From positions 1,178,001 to 1,242,000 of the forward strand of contig NZ_LT629750.1 in assembly GCF_900105125.1 (NCBI RefSeq): a DNA stretch of 64,000 nt. Direction: 5' to 3'. How positions within the stretch are numbered: the stretch's first letter is position 1; each line of letters starts with the position of its first letter. Under the pieces are notes generated by a model. The model worked only from the letters and a program-made list of their open reading frames with translations. It did no database searches and was not told the DNA's origin. The position numbers and the translations under genes are program-made. Shown here in pieces: positions 7,240-17,978 of the stretch. The DNA is from Bradyrhizobium canariense. Lineage in GTDB: Bacteria > Pseudomonadota > Alphaproteobacteria > Rhizobiales > Xanthobacteraceae.

Positions 7240-8943
7240 ATGACCGGGACTGACAGCACGACCGCGCCGCGCGGCGGCCTGACACCGATGTCGCGCCGGG
7301 TGATGAACCTGGCGCATCTGTTGATCCAGAATGCGCGCCGGCACGGCGACCGCACAGGCTTCATCTGGGGCGAGCGATCCTGGACCTGGCGCGAGATCGA
7401 CGGCCACGTCTCGGCGCTGGCCGCAGCCCTTGCGGCGCGCGGCATCGTCAAGGGCGACCGCATCCTCGTGCATTCCAAAAACTGCGACGAGATGTTCTGG
7501 TCGATGTTCGCGGCCTTCCGGCTCGGCGCGGTCTGGGTGCCCACCAATTTCAGGCTGATGCCGGACGAGGTCGCCTATCTCGCTACGGCTTCCGGTGCGA
7601 GAGCGTTCCTGTGCCACGGCGATTTCCCTCAACATGCCGCGGCGGTCAAAGCGGCAAGCCCTGCGCTCGAATTCACCTGGCGGATCGGCGAGGGCGCTCT
7701 CGGCGAGAAGTCGCTGAGCGAGGCAATCGCCGCGCATGCGGGCGCGCGCGTCGAGAACATGGCGGTCGAATATGACGATCCCTGCTGGTTCTTCTTTACG
7801 TCGGGTACGACCGGGCGCTCCAAGGCGGCCGTGCTGACCCATGGCCAGATGGCTTTTGTGGTCACCAACCATCTCGCCGATCTCATGCCCGGCACGACGG
7901 AGCGTGACGCGTCGCTGGTGGTTGCGCCGCTGTCGCACGGCGCCGGCGTGCATCAGCTGGTGCAGACGGCGCGAGGCGTTCCGACCATCCTGCTGCCGTC
8001 GGAGCGTTTCGATATCGGTGAGGCGTTCCGGCTGATCGAGACCCATCGCGTCAGCAACATTTTCACGGTGCCGACCATCCTGAAGATGATGGTCGAGCAT
8101 CCAGCAGTCGACCGCACCGACCATTCGTCGCTGCGCTATATCATCTATGCCGGTGCGCCGATGTACCGCGAGGACCAGAAGGCCGCGCTGAACAAGCTCG
8201 GCAAGGTGCTGGTGCAATATTTCGGCCTCGGCGAGGTCACCGGCAACATCACGGTGCTGCCGCCCGATCTGCACGATCCAGAGGACGGCCCGTATGCGCG
8301 GATCGGCACCTGCGGCTTCGAGCGCACGGGGATGCAGGTCTCGATCCAGGGCGATGACGGCCGCGAACTCAAAGCCTTCGAGACCGGCGAGATCTGCGTC
8401 ATCGGCCCCGCCGTTTTCGCCGGCTACTACGACAATCCGGAAGCCAACGCCAAAGCCTTCCGCGACGGCTGGTTTCGCACCGGCGATCTCGGCCATATGG
8501 ATGAAGCAGGCTTTGTCTACATCACCGGCCGTGCTTCCGACATGTACATATCAGGCGGCTCCAATATCTATCCGCGCGAGGTCGAGGAGAAGATCCTCAC
8601 CCATCCCGCGATCGGCGAGGTCGCGGTGCTCGGCGTGCCCGATCCGGTCTGGGGCGAGGTCGGCATCGCCGTCTGCGTGCCGCGCGAGGGCGCGGGTCCC
8701 GTGACAGAGCTGGACCTGGCCGGCTTCCTCGCCACCAAAGTGCCGCGTTACAAGATGCCGAAGCGCTTCTTCTTCTGGGAGGCCTTGCCGAAATCCGGCT
8801 ACGGCAAGGTGCCGAAGCGGCTGGTCCGCGACGAGCTGGAGTCGCGGGGCCTGCTGGACACGCCATCCAAAGCGTTTTCAAGCGAAGTGGGCACCGGTTC
8901 GCGTGAAGAAAACGCCTCAAGATATAAAGACCAAGCCGGCTGA
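7240..8943 (+). CDS. AMP-forming acyl-CoA synthetase
   Basis: 567 residues of the ANL superfamily, activating a carboxylic acid to its acyl-CoA through an acyl-adenylate. Visible core motifs are the phosphate loop FFTSGTTGRSKAAVLTH (about residue 184), YFGLGEVTGNI, the GWFRTGDLGHMDEAGFVYITG hinge with GRASDMYISGG, and the C-terminal catalytic lysine region LPKSGYGKVPKRLV. Chain length and substrate are not readable; it resembles FadD13-like and cyclohexanecarboxylate-type enzymes. Translation starts behind a ggaggg site. The last 23 residues are encoded by an intergenic-type repeat (8872-8915), so the C-terminus is an acquired tail. The stop overlaps the next start (TGATG). Confidence 0.92.
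   Translation: MTGTDSTTAPRGGLTPMSRRVMNLAHLLIQNARRHGDRTGFIWGERSWTWREIDGHVSALAAALAARGIVKGDRILVHSKNCDEMFWSMFAAFRLGAVWVPTNFRLMPDEVAYLATASGARAFLCHGDFPQHAAAVKAASPALEFTWRIGEGALGEKSLSEAIAAHAGARVENMAVEYDDPCWFFFTSGTTGRSKAAVLTHGQMAFVVTNHLADLMPGTTERDASLVVAPLSHGAGVHQLVQTARGVPTILLPSERFDIGEAFRLIETHRVSNIFTVPTILKMMVEHPAVDRTDHSSLRYIIYAGAPMYREDQKAALNKLGKVLVQYFGLGEVTGNITVLPPDLHDPEDGPYARIGTCGFERTGMQVSIQGDDGRELKAFETGEICVIGPAVFAGYYDNPEANAKAFRDGWFRTGDLGHMDEAGFVYITGRASDMYISGGSNIYPREVEEKILTHPAIGEVAVLGVPDPVWGEVGIAVCVPREGAGPVTELDLAGFLATKVPRYKMPKRFFFWEALPKSGYGKVPKRLVRDELESRGLLDTPSKAFSSEVGTGSREENASRYKDQAG
8872..8915. repeat. Intergenic-type repeat inside the 3' end of a gene
   Basis: The unit runs from gcgttttc to gaaaacgc, a perfect 8-base inverted pair at its ends. 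The middle (aagcgaagtgggcaccggtt) matches the degenerate intergenic copy at 4712-4754. Here it is translated as the C-terminal tail of the acyl-CoA synthetase. Confidence 0.75.
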
Positions 8944-9800
8944 TGCGCAGCATCGACCAGCCCGGCCCGCCTGCGCCCCAACGCATCCAATGGGCGGAGT
9001 CGCGCGGCCGCGCCTTCTCGTTCACGCTGGAAGCGGGCCTGCCGCTGCTGGAAGCCGCGCGTCGCGGCTTTGCGGCGGAAGGATTTGCCAGCGGCACGCT
9101 GAACATCAGGGGCGGGGCGCTCGGCCCCTTTGCCTATGTGATGCCGGCGTTGTCCAGGACTGGCGAGAATGCCGCGTTCTACAGCGACACGTTCCGGCCC
9201 AAGGGCGTGACGCGGCTGAAGATGGCGACGATGACGTTCGGCCGCCGCGACGGCGCGCCGTTCTTCCATTGCCATGGCCTTTGGACGGAAGCCGATGGGC
9301 GTGTCAGCGGCGGGCATATCCTTCCCGAAGAGACCGTTGTCGCCGAATCCTTTGAAGTGGATGCCTTCGGCATCGATGGCGCCGTCTTCACGGCGGAGCC
9401 CGATCCCGAGACCAACTTCAAACTGTTTGGCCCGATCGCCAGCGAACCAACTGACGCCCAAACCACCAGCCGTGCTTTCGCGCTGCGGCTGCGGCCGAAC
9501 CAGGATTTCACGGGCGCGCTCGAGGTTTTCTGTCGCGAGCATGGTGTTATCAGCGCCAAGCTTCATGGCGGCGTCGGCTCGACCATCGGCGCGCGCTTTA
9601 CGGACGGACGCGTCGTCGTGCCCTTCGCGACCGAACTTGCCATCCGACCGGGCGTTATTTCACCCGGCGCAAGCGGCATGCCGGAAGCGCAGCTCGACAT
9701 CGCGCTCATCGACTATCTCGGCGAGATCGCCGAGGGCCGGCTGATCCGCGGCGACAACCCGGTGCTGATGACGATGGAGCTGGTGCTGGAAGTCCTGTGA
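8943..9800 (+). CDS. Protein with two PPC/DUF296-like domains
   Basis: 285 residues. Two copies of a PPC (plant and prokaryote conserved, DUF296) type domain can be aligned. In the first, FSFTLEAGLPLLEAARRGFAAEGFASGTLNIRGGALG is followed by FFHCHGLWTEADGRVSGGHIL. In the second, FALRLRPNQDFTGALEVFCREHGVISAKLHGGVGS is followed by a degenerate end. The His residues of FFHCHG correspond to the family's metal-binding site. The ATG overlaps the stop of the acyl-CoA synthetase (TGATG), so the two are translationally coupled and probably work in the same pathway. The biochemical role is unknown. Confidence 0.82.
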   Translation: MRSIDQPGPPAPQRIQWAESRGRAFSFTLEAGLPLLEAARRGFAAEGFASGTLNIRGGALGPFAYVMPALSRTGENAAFYSDTFRPKGVTRLKMATMTFGRRDGAPFFHCHGLWTEADGRVSGGHILPEETVVAESFEVDAFGIDGAVFTAEPDPETNFKLFGPIASEPTDAQTTSRAFALRLRPNQDFTGALEVFCREHGVISAKLHGGVGSTIGARFTDGRVVVPFATELAIRPGVISPGASGMPEAQLDIALIDYLGEIAEGRLIRGDNPVLMTMELVLEVL

Positions 9801-9812
9801 TCGCCGGTCGCG

Positions 9813-10136
9813 CTAGCGCAATTTTCGGACGTGAACATTGATATCGAGATCGATGTGGCTGACGCAGGTTTGCGTTGACCTATGAGATTCGCCTTCGTAC
9901 CAGCGGCCCTCGCGTGCCCGCGCGTTTTTGACGTTGGCGAGCTTGAGACATCGCCATTGCGGCAGCGGGCCTGAGCTTTCTCCGGCGAACTGCCACGCCA
10001 GCACGACCTCTTCGCCGCTTCTGTTGGTGCCGATGATGTGCGGGCACAGTTCGCGATGGCGGCGCTCATAGCTGCACACGACCTGCCGCTCGCCGAGGAT
10101 CGCGTTGCGGAACAGGGTGTATGCGGAGGAGGGCAT
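9813..10136 (-). CDS. Small protein, WYL-like fold suspected
   Basis: 107 residues from the ATG at 10136 (the open frame extends to 10211). The pattern FRNAILGERQVVCSYERRHRELCPHIIG, then VVLAWQF, QWRCLKLANVKN and GRWYEG, resembles a stand-alone WYL-type ligand-binding domain without a helix-turn-helix. This is a similarity judged by eye only. It is divergent from the ATPase gene at 10236, with about 100 bases between them. Confidence 0.6.
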   Translation of the reverse strand: MPSSAYTLFRNAILGERQVVCSYERRHRELCPHIIGTNRSGEEVVLAWQFAGESSGPLPQWRCLKLANVKNARAREGRWYEGESHRSTQTCVSHIDLDINVHVRKLR

Positions 10137-10235
10137 TTGGGCGCTTTCCGCGGACCTGGCTTTATGCCATCTGGGATTGCAGCATAGTCTCTGTATAAGC
10201 ATTGCAGGCATTTTCGTTCCGCTGGACCGTCTGGC

Positions 10236-11009
10236 ATGGCCTCAAAACGCAATCGCACGATCAATTTGCCGGCGCCGTACCTCAAGCGCGTCTGGCTTGA
10301 GCCATCGCGTATCACCGACCGCGCGGCCTATCCGTTTTGCCTTCCATTGCTGCGCGACGATTTCGAACTGAGTTTTGACCGCGCGATCACCATCATCGTC
10401 GGCGAAAACGGCACCGGAAAATCCACTTTGCTCGAAGGGATCGCCGTGCTTGCGGGCTACGACGAAGCCGGCGGCGGCAAGGGTTACATGCCGGTCGATC
10501 ATTCCGATGCACTGGAGAAGATGGGCGGCAGTCTCTCGACGGCACTTCGCGCAAGCTGGCTGCCCAAGATTACAAACGGATGGTTCTTTCGCGCCGAGAG
10601 TTTCTTCTCGATTGCGAGATACCTGGACAAGGCGGCCCTGGATGACCCCTTTGGGCCGCCTCCGCCTGACTTCCTGTCCCATTCCCACGGCGAGGGTTTC
10701 CTGCGCTTCTTTGAAGAGCGCTGCCAGCGGCAGGGCATCTTCATCTTCGACGAGCCGGAATCCGCATTGTCGCCCGCACGGCAGATGGAATTCCTGAAGC
10801 TGATGCGGATGATGGAAGTGTCAGGCATCAGCCAGATTATCATGGCCACGCATTCCCCGATGCTGATGGCCTATCCCGGGGCGACCCTGTTGCGGTTGTC
10901 GAAATATGGGCTTGAGCCCGTCACCGTCGAACAGACGGACCACTACAAGGTCATGCGCGAATTTTGCGACGATCCCGCGGGGTTTGTGGAGGCAGCGATA
11001 GCGGAGTGA
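10236..11009 (+). CDS. AAA/ABC-type ATPase, SMC-like (AAA_21/AAA_23)
   Basis: 257 residues. A soluble ATPase with the Walker A loop GENGTGKSTLLEG near residue 60, a Walker B IFIFDEPESALSP near residue 170, and the switch His in IIMATHSPMLMA. An abbreviated signature region (LSHSHGEGFLRFFEERC) replaces the usual LSGGQ, and there are no membrane segments. This is the compact RecF/OLD-like class, often used in DNA repair, phage defence or nucleotide sensing. No nuclease (TOPRIM) domain is fused and no obvious effector neighbours it. A palindromic repeat follows. Confidence 0.85.
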   Translation: MASKRNRTINLPAPYLKRVWLEPSRITDRAAYPFCLPLLRDDFELSFDRAITIIVGENGTGKSTLLEGIAVLAGYDEAGGGKGYMPVDHSDALEKMGGSLSTALRASWLPKITNGWFFRAESFFSIARYLDKAALDDPFGPPPPDFLSHSHGEGFLRFFEERCQRQGIFIFDEPESALSPARQMEFLKLMRMMEVSGISQIIMATHSPMLMAYPGATLLRLSKYGLEPVTVEQTDHYKVMREFCDDPAGFVEAAIAE

Positions 11010-11034
11010 AGAGGGGAACAGCTCTCGGTCAAAC

Positions 11035-11121
11035 CGTCATTGCGAGCGAAAGCGAAAGCAATCCAGAATTTGTGCGCCGGCAGTTCTGGATTGCTTCGTC
11101 GTTGCACCCCTCGCAATGACG
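11035..11121. repeat. Palindromic intergenic repeat (cattgcgag family)
   Basis: Perfect 12-base terminal arms cgtcattgcgag (11035-11046) and ctcgcaatgacg (11110-11121) enclose inner arms around gcaatccagaa and ttctggattgc. This matches the REP/MITE-like palindromes that are numerous in Bradyrhizobium and Rhodopseudomonas genomes. It could fold into a long hairpin and may act as a terminator for the ATPase gene. Confidence 0.85.
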
Positions 11122-11813
11122 ATGCTGAGAGGCCGATGCACTTTCTGATTCAGTTATCAAACAGCCAACAGAACGTGAAATCGTATTCCCGCGGCACGAT
11201 AGCGCCCGGGTGATGCATGAATTTCCGCCCAGAGAGAACAGAGGGCGCAGGGAAAGCCGGGTGCCCGCTGCACCCGCAGCCTCGCGTGCAAAATAAAAAG
11301 CACACGAGATAGTCGCCACAGGTTACCGGGTAGACCCGGCTTTCCCTGCGCAGTGGTTTTAACGGCTTATTTCGTGCTCTCCCCGGTGACCGGGCTTTAT
11401 TGTCACCGTCGTCGGTGTGATGCGAAGCATCATCACCAACTTGACGCCAGCGTCGGGGCGTCAGGACCACACGGCTTTGCCGTCCGCGAAAGCGCCGTTC
11501 GTCCGCGCTCGGGCTGATCGCTCACGAGTCCTTTTGGGAGCCGCCCTGCAATCGCCGTTGGCGCGCCGACGCTGCCGCGTCCACCGCATCCCACCCCGCG
11601 TCCGTGACGATCGCGATACGCCCCTCTGTCGGTGTAGGACGGCGCGGGTTCTATGGCTGATTTTAGGAAGCGAGGAAGCGAAATATTTTCAGAAAGAGGA
11701 CTGGACATCGAGATCGCCGCCCGGCCCGACGGGCAAATCAGCTGATCCTTTGAGACGAGCGTAGGCGAGGGGAAGTGGAATACGCTTCGCTCTTCCGCCC
11801 TACTTGCTAACAG
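11122..11813. other. Non-coding, repeat-like region bordering the island
   Basis: No credible gene is visible. Short open frames on both strands overlap and lack ribosome binding sites. The stretch around 11235-11400 holds the phrases cgcagggaaagccgggtg and acccggctttccctgcgc as inverted arms about 100 bases apart. Another segment near 11715-11810 contains cccgacgggcaaatcagctg and gaagtggaatacgcttcgct. I associate such phrases with multicopy intergenic sequences in Bradyrhizobium, but this is recall rather than a search result. The region separates the core chromosome from the AT-richer island to its right. Confidence 0.45.
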
Positions 11814-12176
11814 CTAAAAGGGAATATCATCCTCAATGAGGGTTCCTTTGCGGGATGGCGGCTGGGCTGCTGCGGGCAGGGAAACATTAGTCACGATGAA
11901 CAGATTCATGATGTCCTCGCGGTCCATGAACATAACTTGGCTACGTTTGGAGGCGTCGAGCCATTCGCCGAGCCAATTCCTCGCCGCCTTGGTGATCTCT
12001 CCACCAGCGACAATAAATGCGTGATCGACCAGCACGCGACGACTAGTTTCTGGATCAAAGATCTCGTGTCCGAGCATCATCGTGACTTGATTAAGGATCT
12101 CGCCGACATTCGCCGTGCCGCTCTTGCTCATGCCGGCCGCGAAGGCGACGCCAGCGCCGGGACAGAAACGCGCCAA
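11814..12176 (-). pseudogene. Truncated restriction-endonuclease-like fragment
   Basis: At most 120 residues remain. The pattern VGEILNQVTMMLGHEIFDPE, then VLVDHAFIVAGGEITKAARN and QVMFMDREDIMNLF, is the C-terminal half of Mrr_cat-like or PD-(D/E)xK nuclease-type proteins (helix, beta strand with a conserved small residue, then a D-x-E/D-x-ILNL helix). The catalytic N-terminal half is missing. Upstream the frame meets a stop (TAA) just before a TTG, and the other frames there are unrelated. I read it as a decayed gene. A short intact protein starting at the ATG at 12131 cannot be excluded. It is divergent from the SEC-C gene. Confidence 0.5.
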
Positions 12177-12315
12177 GGCTTATCGGGTCGTTGAGTGATC
12201 AAGGCAGCCCTGTGAATAATCGGGACAACGGCCCCCATTCCCCATGTTGCTACCCTGAATTGTGCCATCGTTTGCGCTCCCGATTCGCACGCATTCCAAT
12301 TTCTGTAGGTCAGCA

Positions 12316-14139
12316 TTGGCCAAGATCCGACGAAACCAGCCGTGTCCTCTCTGTGGCAGCGGCTTGAAGTTCAAAAAGTGCTGCGGCAAACATACTGGCA
12401 CTCCTTCTCCGTTCGATAATGCGGACCACGACCGCGCGTTTCAGCAAGCGGCGCGCAAAATGGAGGCCGAGCGCGTTCAACGTGAGAACCAACAGGGATT
12501 GGGAAAAGGAATTATTTCCGCGTCGCTGAATGACCATCGAATTGTTGCTGTCGGCAACACGGTATACTTTTCCAAAAGCTGGAGAACCTTCCAGGACTTC
12601 CTAAGAGAGTTCTTAATCGGCTTGCTGGGAAGGGAATGGTTTCAGGCGGAATCCGACAAACCTAATTTGGAACGGCATCCAATTGTCCGCTGGTATCATC
12701 AGGCCATCGCAGATTCGAACCGGCTTCATACCAAAGTTGGCAATCTCCTCGTTGGACCAATGACGGGAGCGCAGCGAGCATTCATTAATCTTGCCTACAA
12801 CCTTTACCTGATTGCTCACCACGCGGAGCCGACACAAGTTGCTCGGCTTACTGCGAGTTTCGTAGACCGCTTGAAAAGCGAACGTGCCGACGATTTTATT
12901 GGAAAATTATTTGAGACTTATGCGGCTGCGGCTTTTTTGAAGGCTGGTTTCACTCTGGCTTATGAGAATGAGTCAGATGGACGGTCATCACATGTGGAGT
13001 TCGTTGCCACGTATCCTCGCACTGGAGCAAAATTCTCGGTCGAGGTGAAAACGAGAAATCGGTCCTCAATCGAGGACGGACCCGTAGATGAGATTAAGCG
13101 ATTACGTGTTGGAAACAAACTGAACAAGGCGTTGTCAAAAAGTGCCGAGCACACGCGGGTTGTCATGATCGAGATCAATGTGCCTGACGTGGTGACAGAC
13201 CCCTCAGCCACTGATGGATGGCCAAGAGCTGCTCTCGATCAGATACGAGCCATCGAGAAGAGTCCCGCTCCGGATGGCAGTGAAAAGCCGAGCGCATACG
13301 TGATGGTGACCAACCACACGTTCCACAATAATCTGGGCGTGATAAATGCCAGCACTCAAGTGATAGCAACAGGGTGTCGAATTCCAGATTTCGGACCTGA
13401 CGTCGGCTTCAATCGATTGAAGGACGTTCTCGATTCGCAGGTGCGCCACAAAGAGATGCTCGCGCTCCTCGATTCAATGAAGACACACTACGAAATTCCA
13501 TCAACGTTCGACGGCGAAAATCCAGAGTTTGCGTTCGCGCCTGAAGACCCGCCGCCAAGATTGACATTTGGGGAGATCTACTTAATCCCGGATGCAGAAG
13601 GGAAAGAAATCCCGGCTCGACTTCGCGACGCTTCGGTTTTGGAGCAAGAGAAAGCAGTCATGGGAGTCTACGAGACTCTCGACGGAGTGCATTTGATCGT
13701 GCGCACGCCTATGACCGAATCAGAGATAGCTGCGTGGAAGCGCCATCCTGATACGTTCTTTGGAGAAGTGCGTCCGCTTCCGCAGAAGGCGAATAACTGG
13801 CTGGAACTAGCCCAATTTTTTCTCAACACCTACAAATCTACCCCTCGTGAAAAGTTGCTTGAGTGGATGAAGGGCGCGAATGATATCGAATATCTCAAGA
13901 CACTTTCACAAGCAGACCTCGCAATCTTGTATTGCGAGCGCCTTGGTTGGGGAGCGGAAAAAAACCCTGAACAGATTGACTGGCGAATGGATCGCGATCT
14001 CGCGCGAGCTGATCTTCTGCGGCTGAAGAGATCGAGAGATTGGGGCGGCACGATGCGACTGACATCGCTGACAGTGGCTTCGATTGTGGTCATGAGCTTT
14101 CCCGCCTTCTGCGGGTACATCGAGAACTATGGGAGCTAG
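12316..14139 (+). CDS. SEC-C zinc-motif protein with a PD-(D/E)xK-like core
   Basis: 607 residues if started at the TTG at 12316, which gives the usual SEC-C N-terminus (an ATG at 12262 would add 18). Residues 8-24 are a SEC-C zinc motif, QPCPLCGSGLKFKKCCG. A large unfamiliar domain follows. At about residues 193-247 it shows a nuclease-like arrangement: FIGKLFETYAAAAFLKAGF, then SHVEFVA, then KFSVEVKTRNR, that is Glu...Glu...E-x-K as in PD-(D/E)xK enzymes. The codon use and base composition are visibly AT-richer than the flanks, suggesting transfer. No stop separates it from the signal peptide of the next gene, so its last 28 residues are probably not native. Function is unknown; a defence or DNA-processing role is inference. 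Confidence 0.72.
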   Translation: MAKIRRNQPCPLCGSGLKFKKCCGKHTGTPSPFDNADHDRAFQQAARKMEAERVQRENQQGLGKGIISASLNDHRIVAVGNTVYFSKSWRTFQDFLREFLIGLLGREWFQAESDKPNLERHPIVRWYHQAIADSNRLHTKVGNLLVGPMTGAQRAFINLAYNLYLIAHHAEPTQVARLTASFVDRLKSERADDFIGKLFETYAAAAFLKAGFTLAYENESDGRSSHVEFVATYPRTGAKFSVEVKTRNRSSIEDGPVDEIKRLRVGNKLNKALSKSAEHTRVVMIEINVPDVVTDPSATDGWPRAALDQIRAIEKSPAPDGSEKPSAYVMVTNHTFHNNLGVINASTQVIATGCRIPDFGPDVGFNRLKDVLDSQVRHKEMLALLDSMKTHYEIPSTFDGENPEFAFAPEDPPPRLTFGEIYLIPDAEGKEIPARLRDASVLEQEKAVMGVYETLDGVHLIVRTPMTESEIAAWKRHPDTFFGEVRPLPQKANNWLELAQFFLNTYKSTPREKLLEWMKGANDIEYLKTLSQADLAILYCERLGWGAEKNPEQIDWRMDRDLARADLLRLKRSRDWGGTMRLTSLTVASIVVMSFPAFCGYIENYGS

Positions 14140-14439
14140 CGAGCTCTCAACGAAGCACAAAAGATGGGATATGTGATGGGCGCATACGACGGTGGGCTTG
14201 GTACGTTTTCAGAGAATGATCCATATGCTGAGGCAAACTCGCGTGGCATCAGCTCATGTACCCAGCAATCGAAGTTGGATAGTGGGATGCTTGTTCAGCT
14301 CGTTGAGACTAATTACGCTCAGAACCCAGATAGCTGGGCGTTGCCGCCCTCATCAGTTTTGAGCAAGGGGCTGTTCGCAATCTGCAAGACTTACATAAAC
14401 AATGTTAGGAGAGCGAAAGGGCTCGATCTCCTTAGGTAG
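14053..14439 (+). pseudogene. Rap1a/Tai-like exported protein, interrupted by an amber codon
   Basis: A signal peptide (MRLTSLTVASIVVMSFPAFC) leads into GYIENYGS, a TAG at 14137-14139, then RALNEAQKMGYVMGAYDGG in the same frame, and on to CTQQSKLDSGMLVQLVETNY, ENPDSW-type (here QNPDSWALP) and LFAICKTYI. The order GYV-x-GAYD, Cys, hydrophobic helix, xxPexw, helix with Cys is the Rap1a/Tai immunity-protein fold. The part after the stop could be started at 14164 (ATG), but it would lack the signal. A single base change would restore a 128-residue protein. No type VI effector is nearby. Confidence 0.65.
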
Positions 14440-14681
14440 CAGCCGTCTGGTGCTTCGCCTCGGCAATCGCAGCGGGCGGATTCGGTTCAAACTTGCTGAT
14501 ACCTAGCGCCAGCATTTTCTTGAGCACTTCGGCAGCCTCACGCGCGCCGCGCGGCTCGCGCTGTCGAATCCTTCAAGAATTTACGATAGAGATTTGAGGC
14601 CGACTCGGAATCTACCCGAAGCGGAGGATGGAGCGCATAGAGCGCCCTTAGCTTAGTCGTACTTTGCACGACCTCGCCTAG
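14432..14681 (-). pseudogene. Frameshifted C-terminal remnant of an unidentified gene
   Basis: Read leftward after the uvrA stop, one frame gives QSTTKLRALYALHPPLRVD then SESASNLYRKFLKDSTAR. After a one-base shift near 14550 it gives REAAEVLKKMLALGISKFEP followed by NPPAAIAEAKH and a stop at 14432. The two halves look like one continuous helical C-terminus. There is no start, so this is a degraded end of some gene I cannot name. Confidence 0.4.
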
Positions 14682-14689
14682 CGCCTGAG

Positions 14690-17683
<2,994 letters not shown>

Positions 17684-17762
17684 GCGGGCAATTCCAGACG
17701 CGCAAGCGTGTTCGGGCGCGCATCACGGAAACCCGGGAGCGAACGCCAATGGGTGCTTTTCG

Positions 17763-17777
17763 GAACATAGGAAGAAC
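17763..17777 (-). promoter_or_regulatory. LexA box (SOS operator) of uvrA
   Basis: On the strand of uvrA the sequence is GTTC-TTCCTAT-GTTC, a perfect match to the direct-repeat LexA operator GTTC-N7-GTTC known from alphaproteobacteria. It lies 80-94 bases before the uvrA start codon. Confidence 0.85.
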
Positions 17778-17908
17778 GGGAGCCGATTTCCAGTGCCGCT
17801 TTCAATCCATCAACCGTTTGCTGCGGCCGAGGTTGCCGCGCCGGTGAAATGACGGCACTGGGCGCAACCAAGATAGGGCGCAATCGGGACAGGTTGGGCG
17901 CAAAAGAA

Positions 17909-17933
17909 AAGGCCGGCGCAACGCGCCGGCCTT
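17909..17933 (-). terminator. Intrinsic terminator of the outer-membrane protein gene
   Basis: A hairpin with 9-base arms, ggccggcgc and gcgccggcc, around a short loop. On the minus strand it is followed by TTTTCTTTT. It lies about 45 bases after the stop codon of the barrel protein gene. Confidence 0.88.
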
Positions 17934-17978
17934 TCCAAGTTACTCAGTCCCCCCAAGGCCTGAGATTGAGTACCGAGA

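Noticed and set aside
6807..7547. N-terminal extension of the DUF3828-like gene
   Set aside because: It overlaps other genes and lies before a clear signal peptide.
7177..8496. 439-codon frame antisense to the acyl-CoA synthetase
   Set aside because: Shadow of a clear enzyme gene.
11035..11121. Insertion sequence ends
   Set aside because: The palindrome is a known type of short repeat; there is no transposase frame between or next to its arms.
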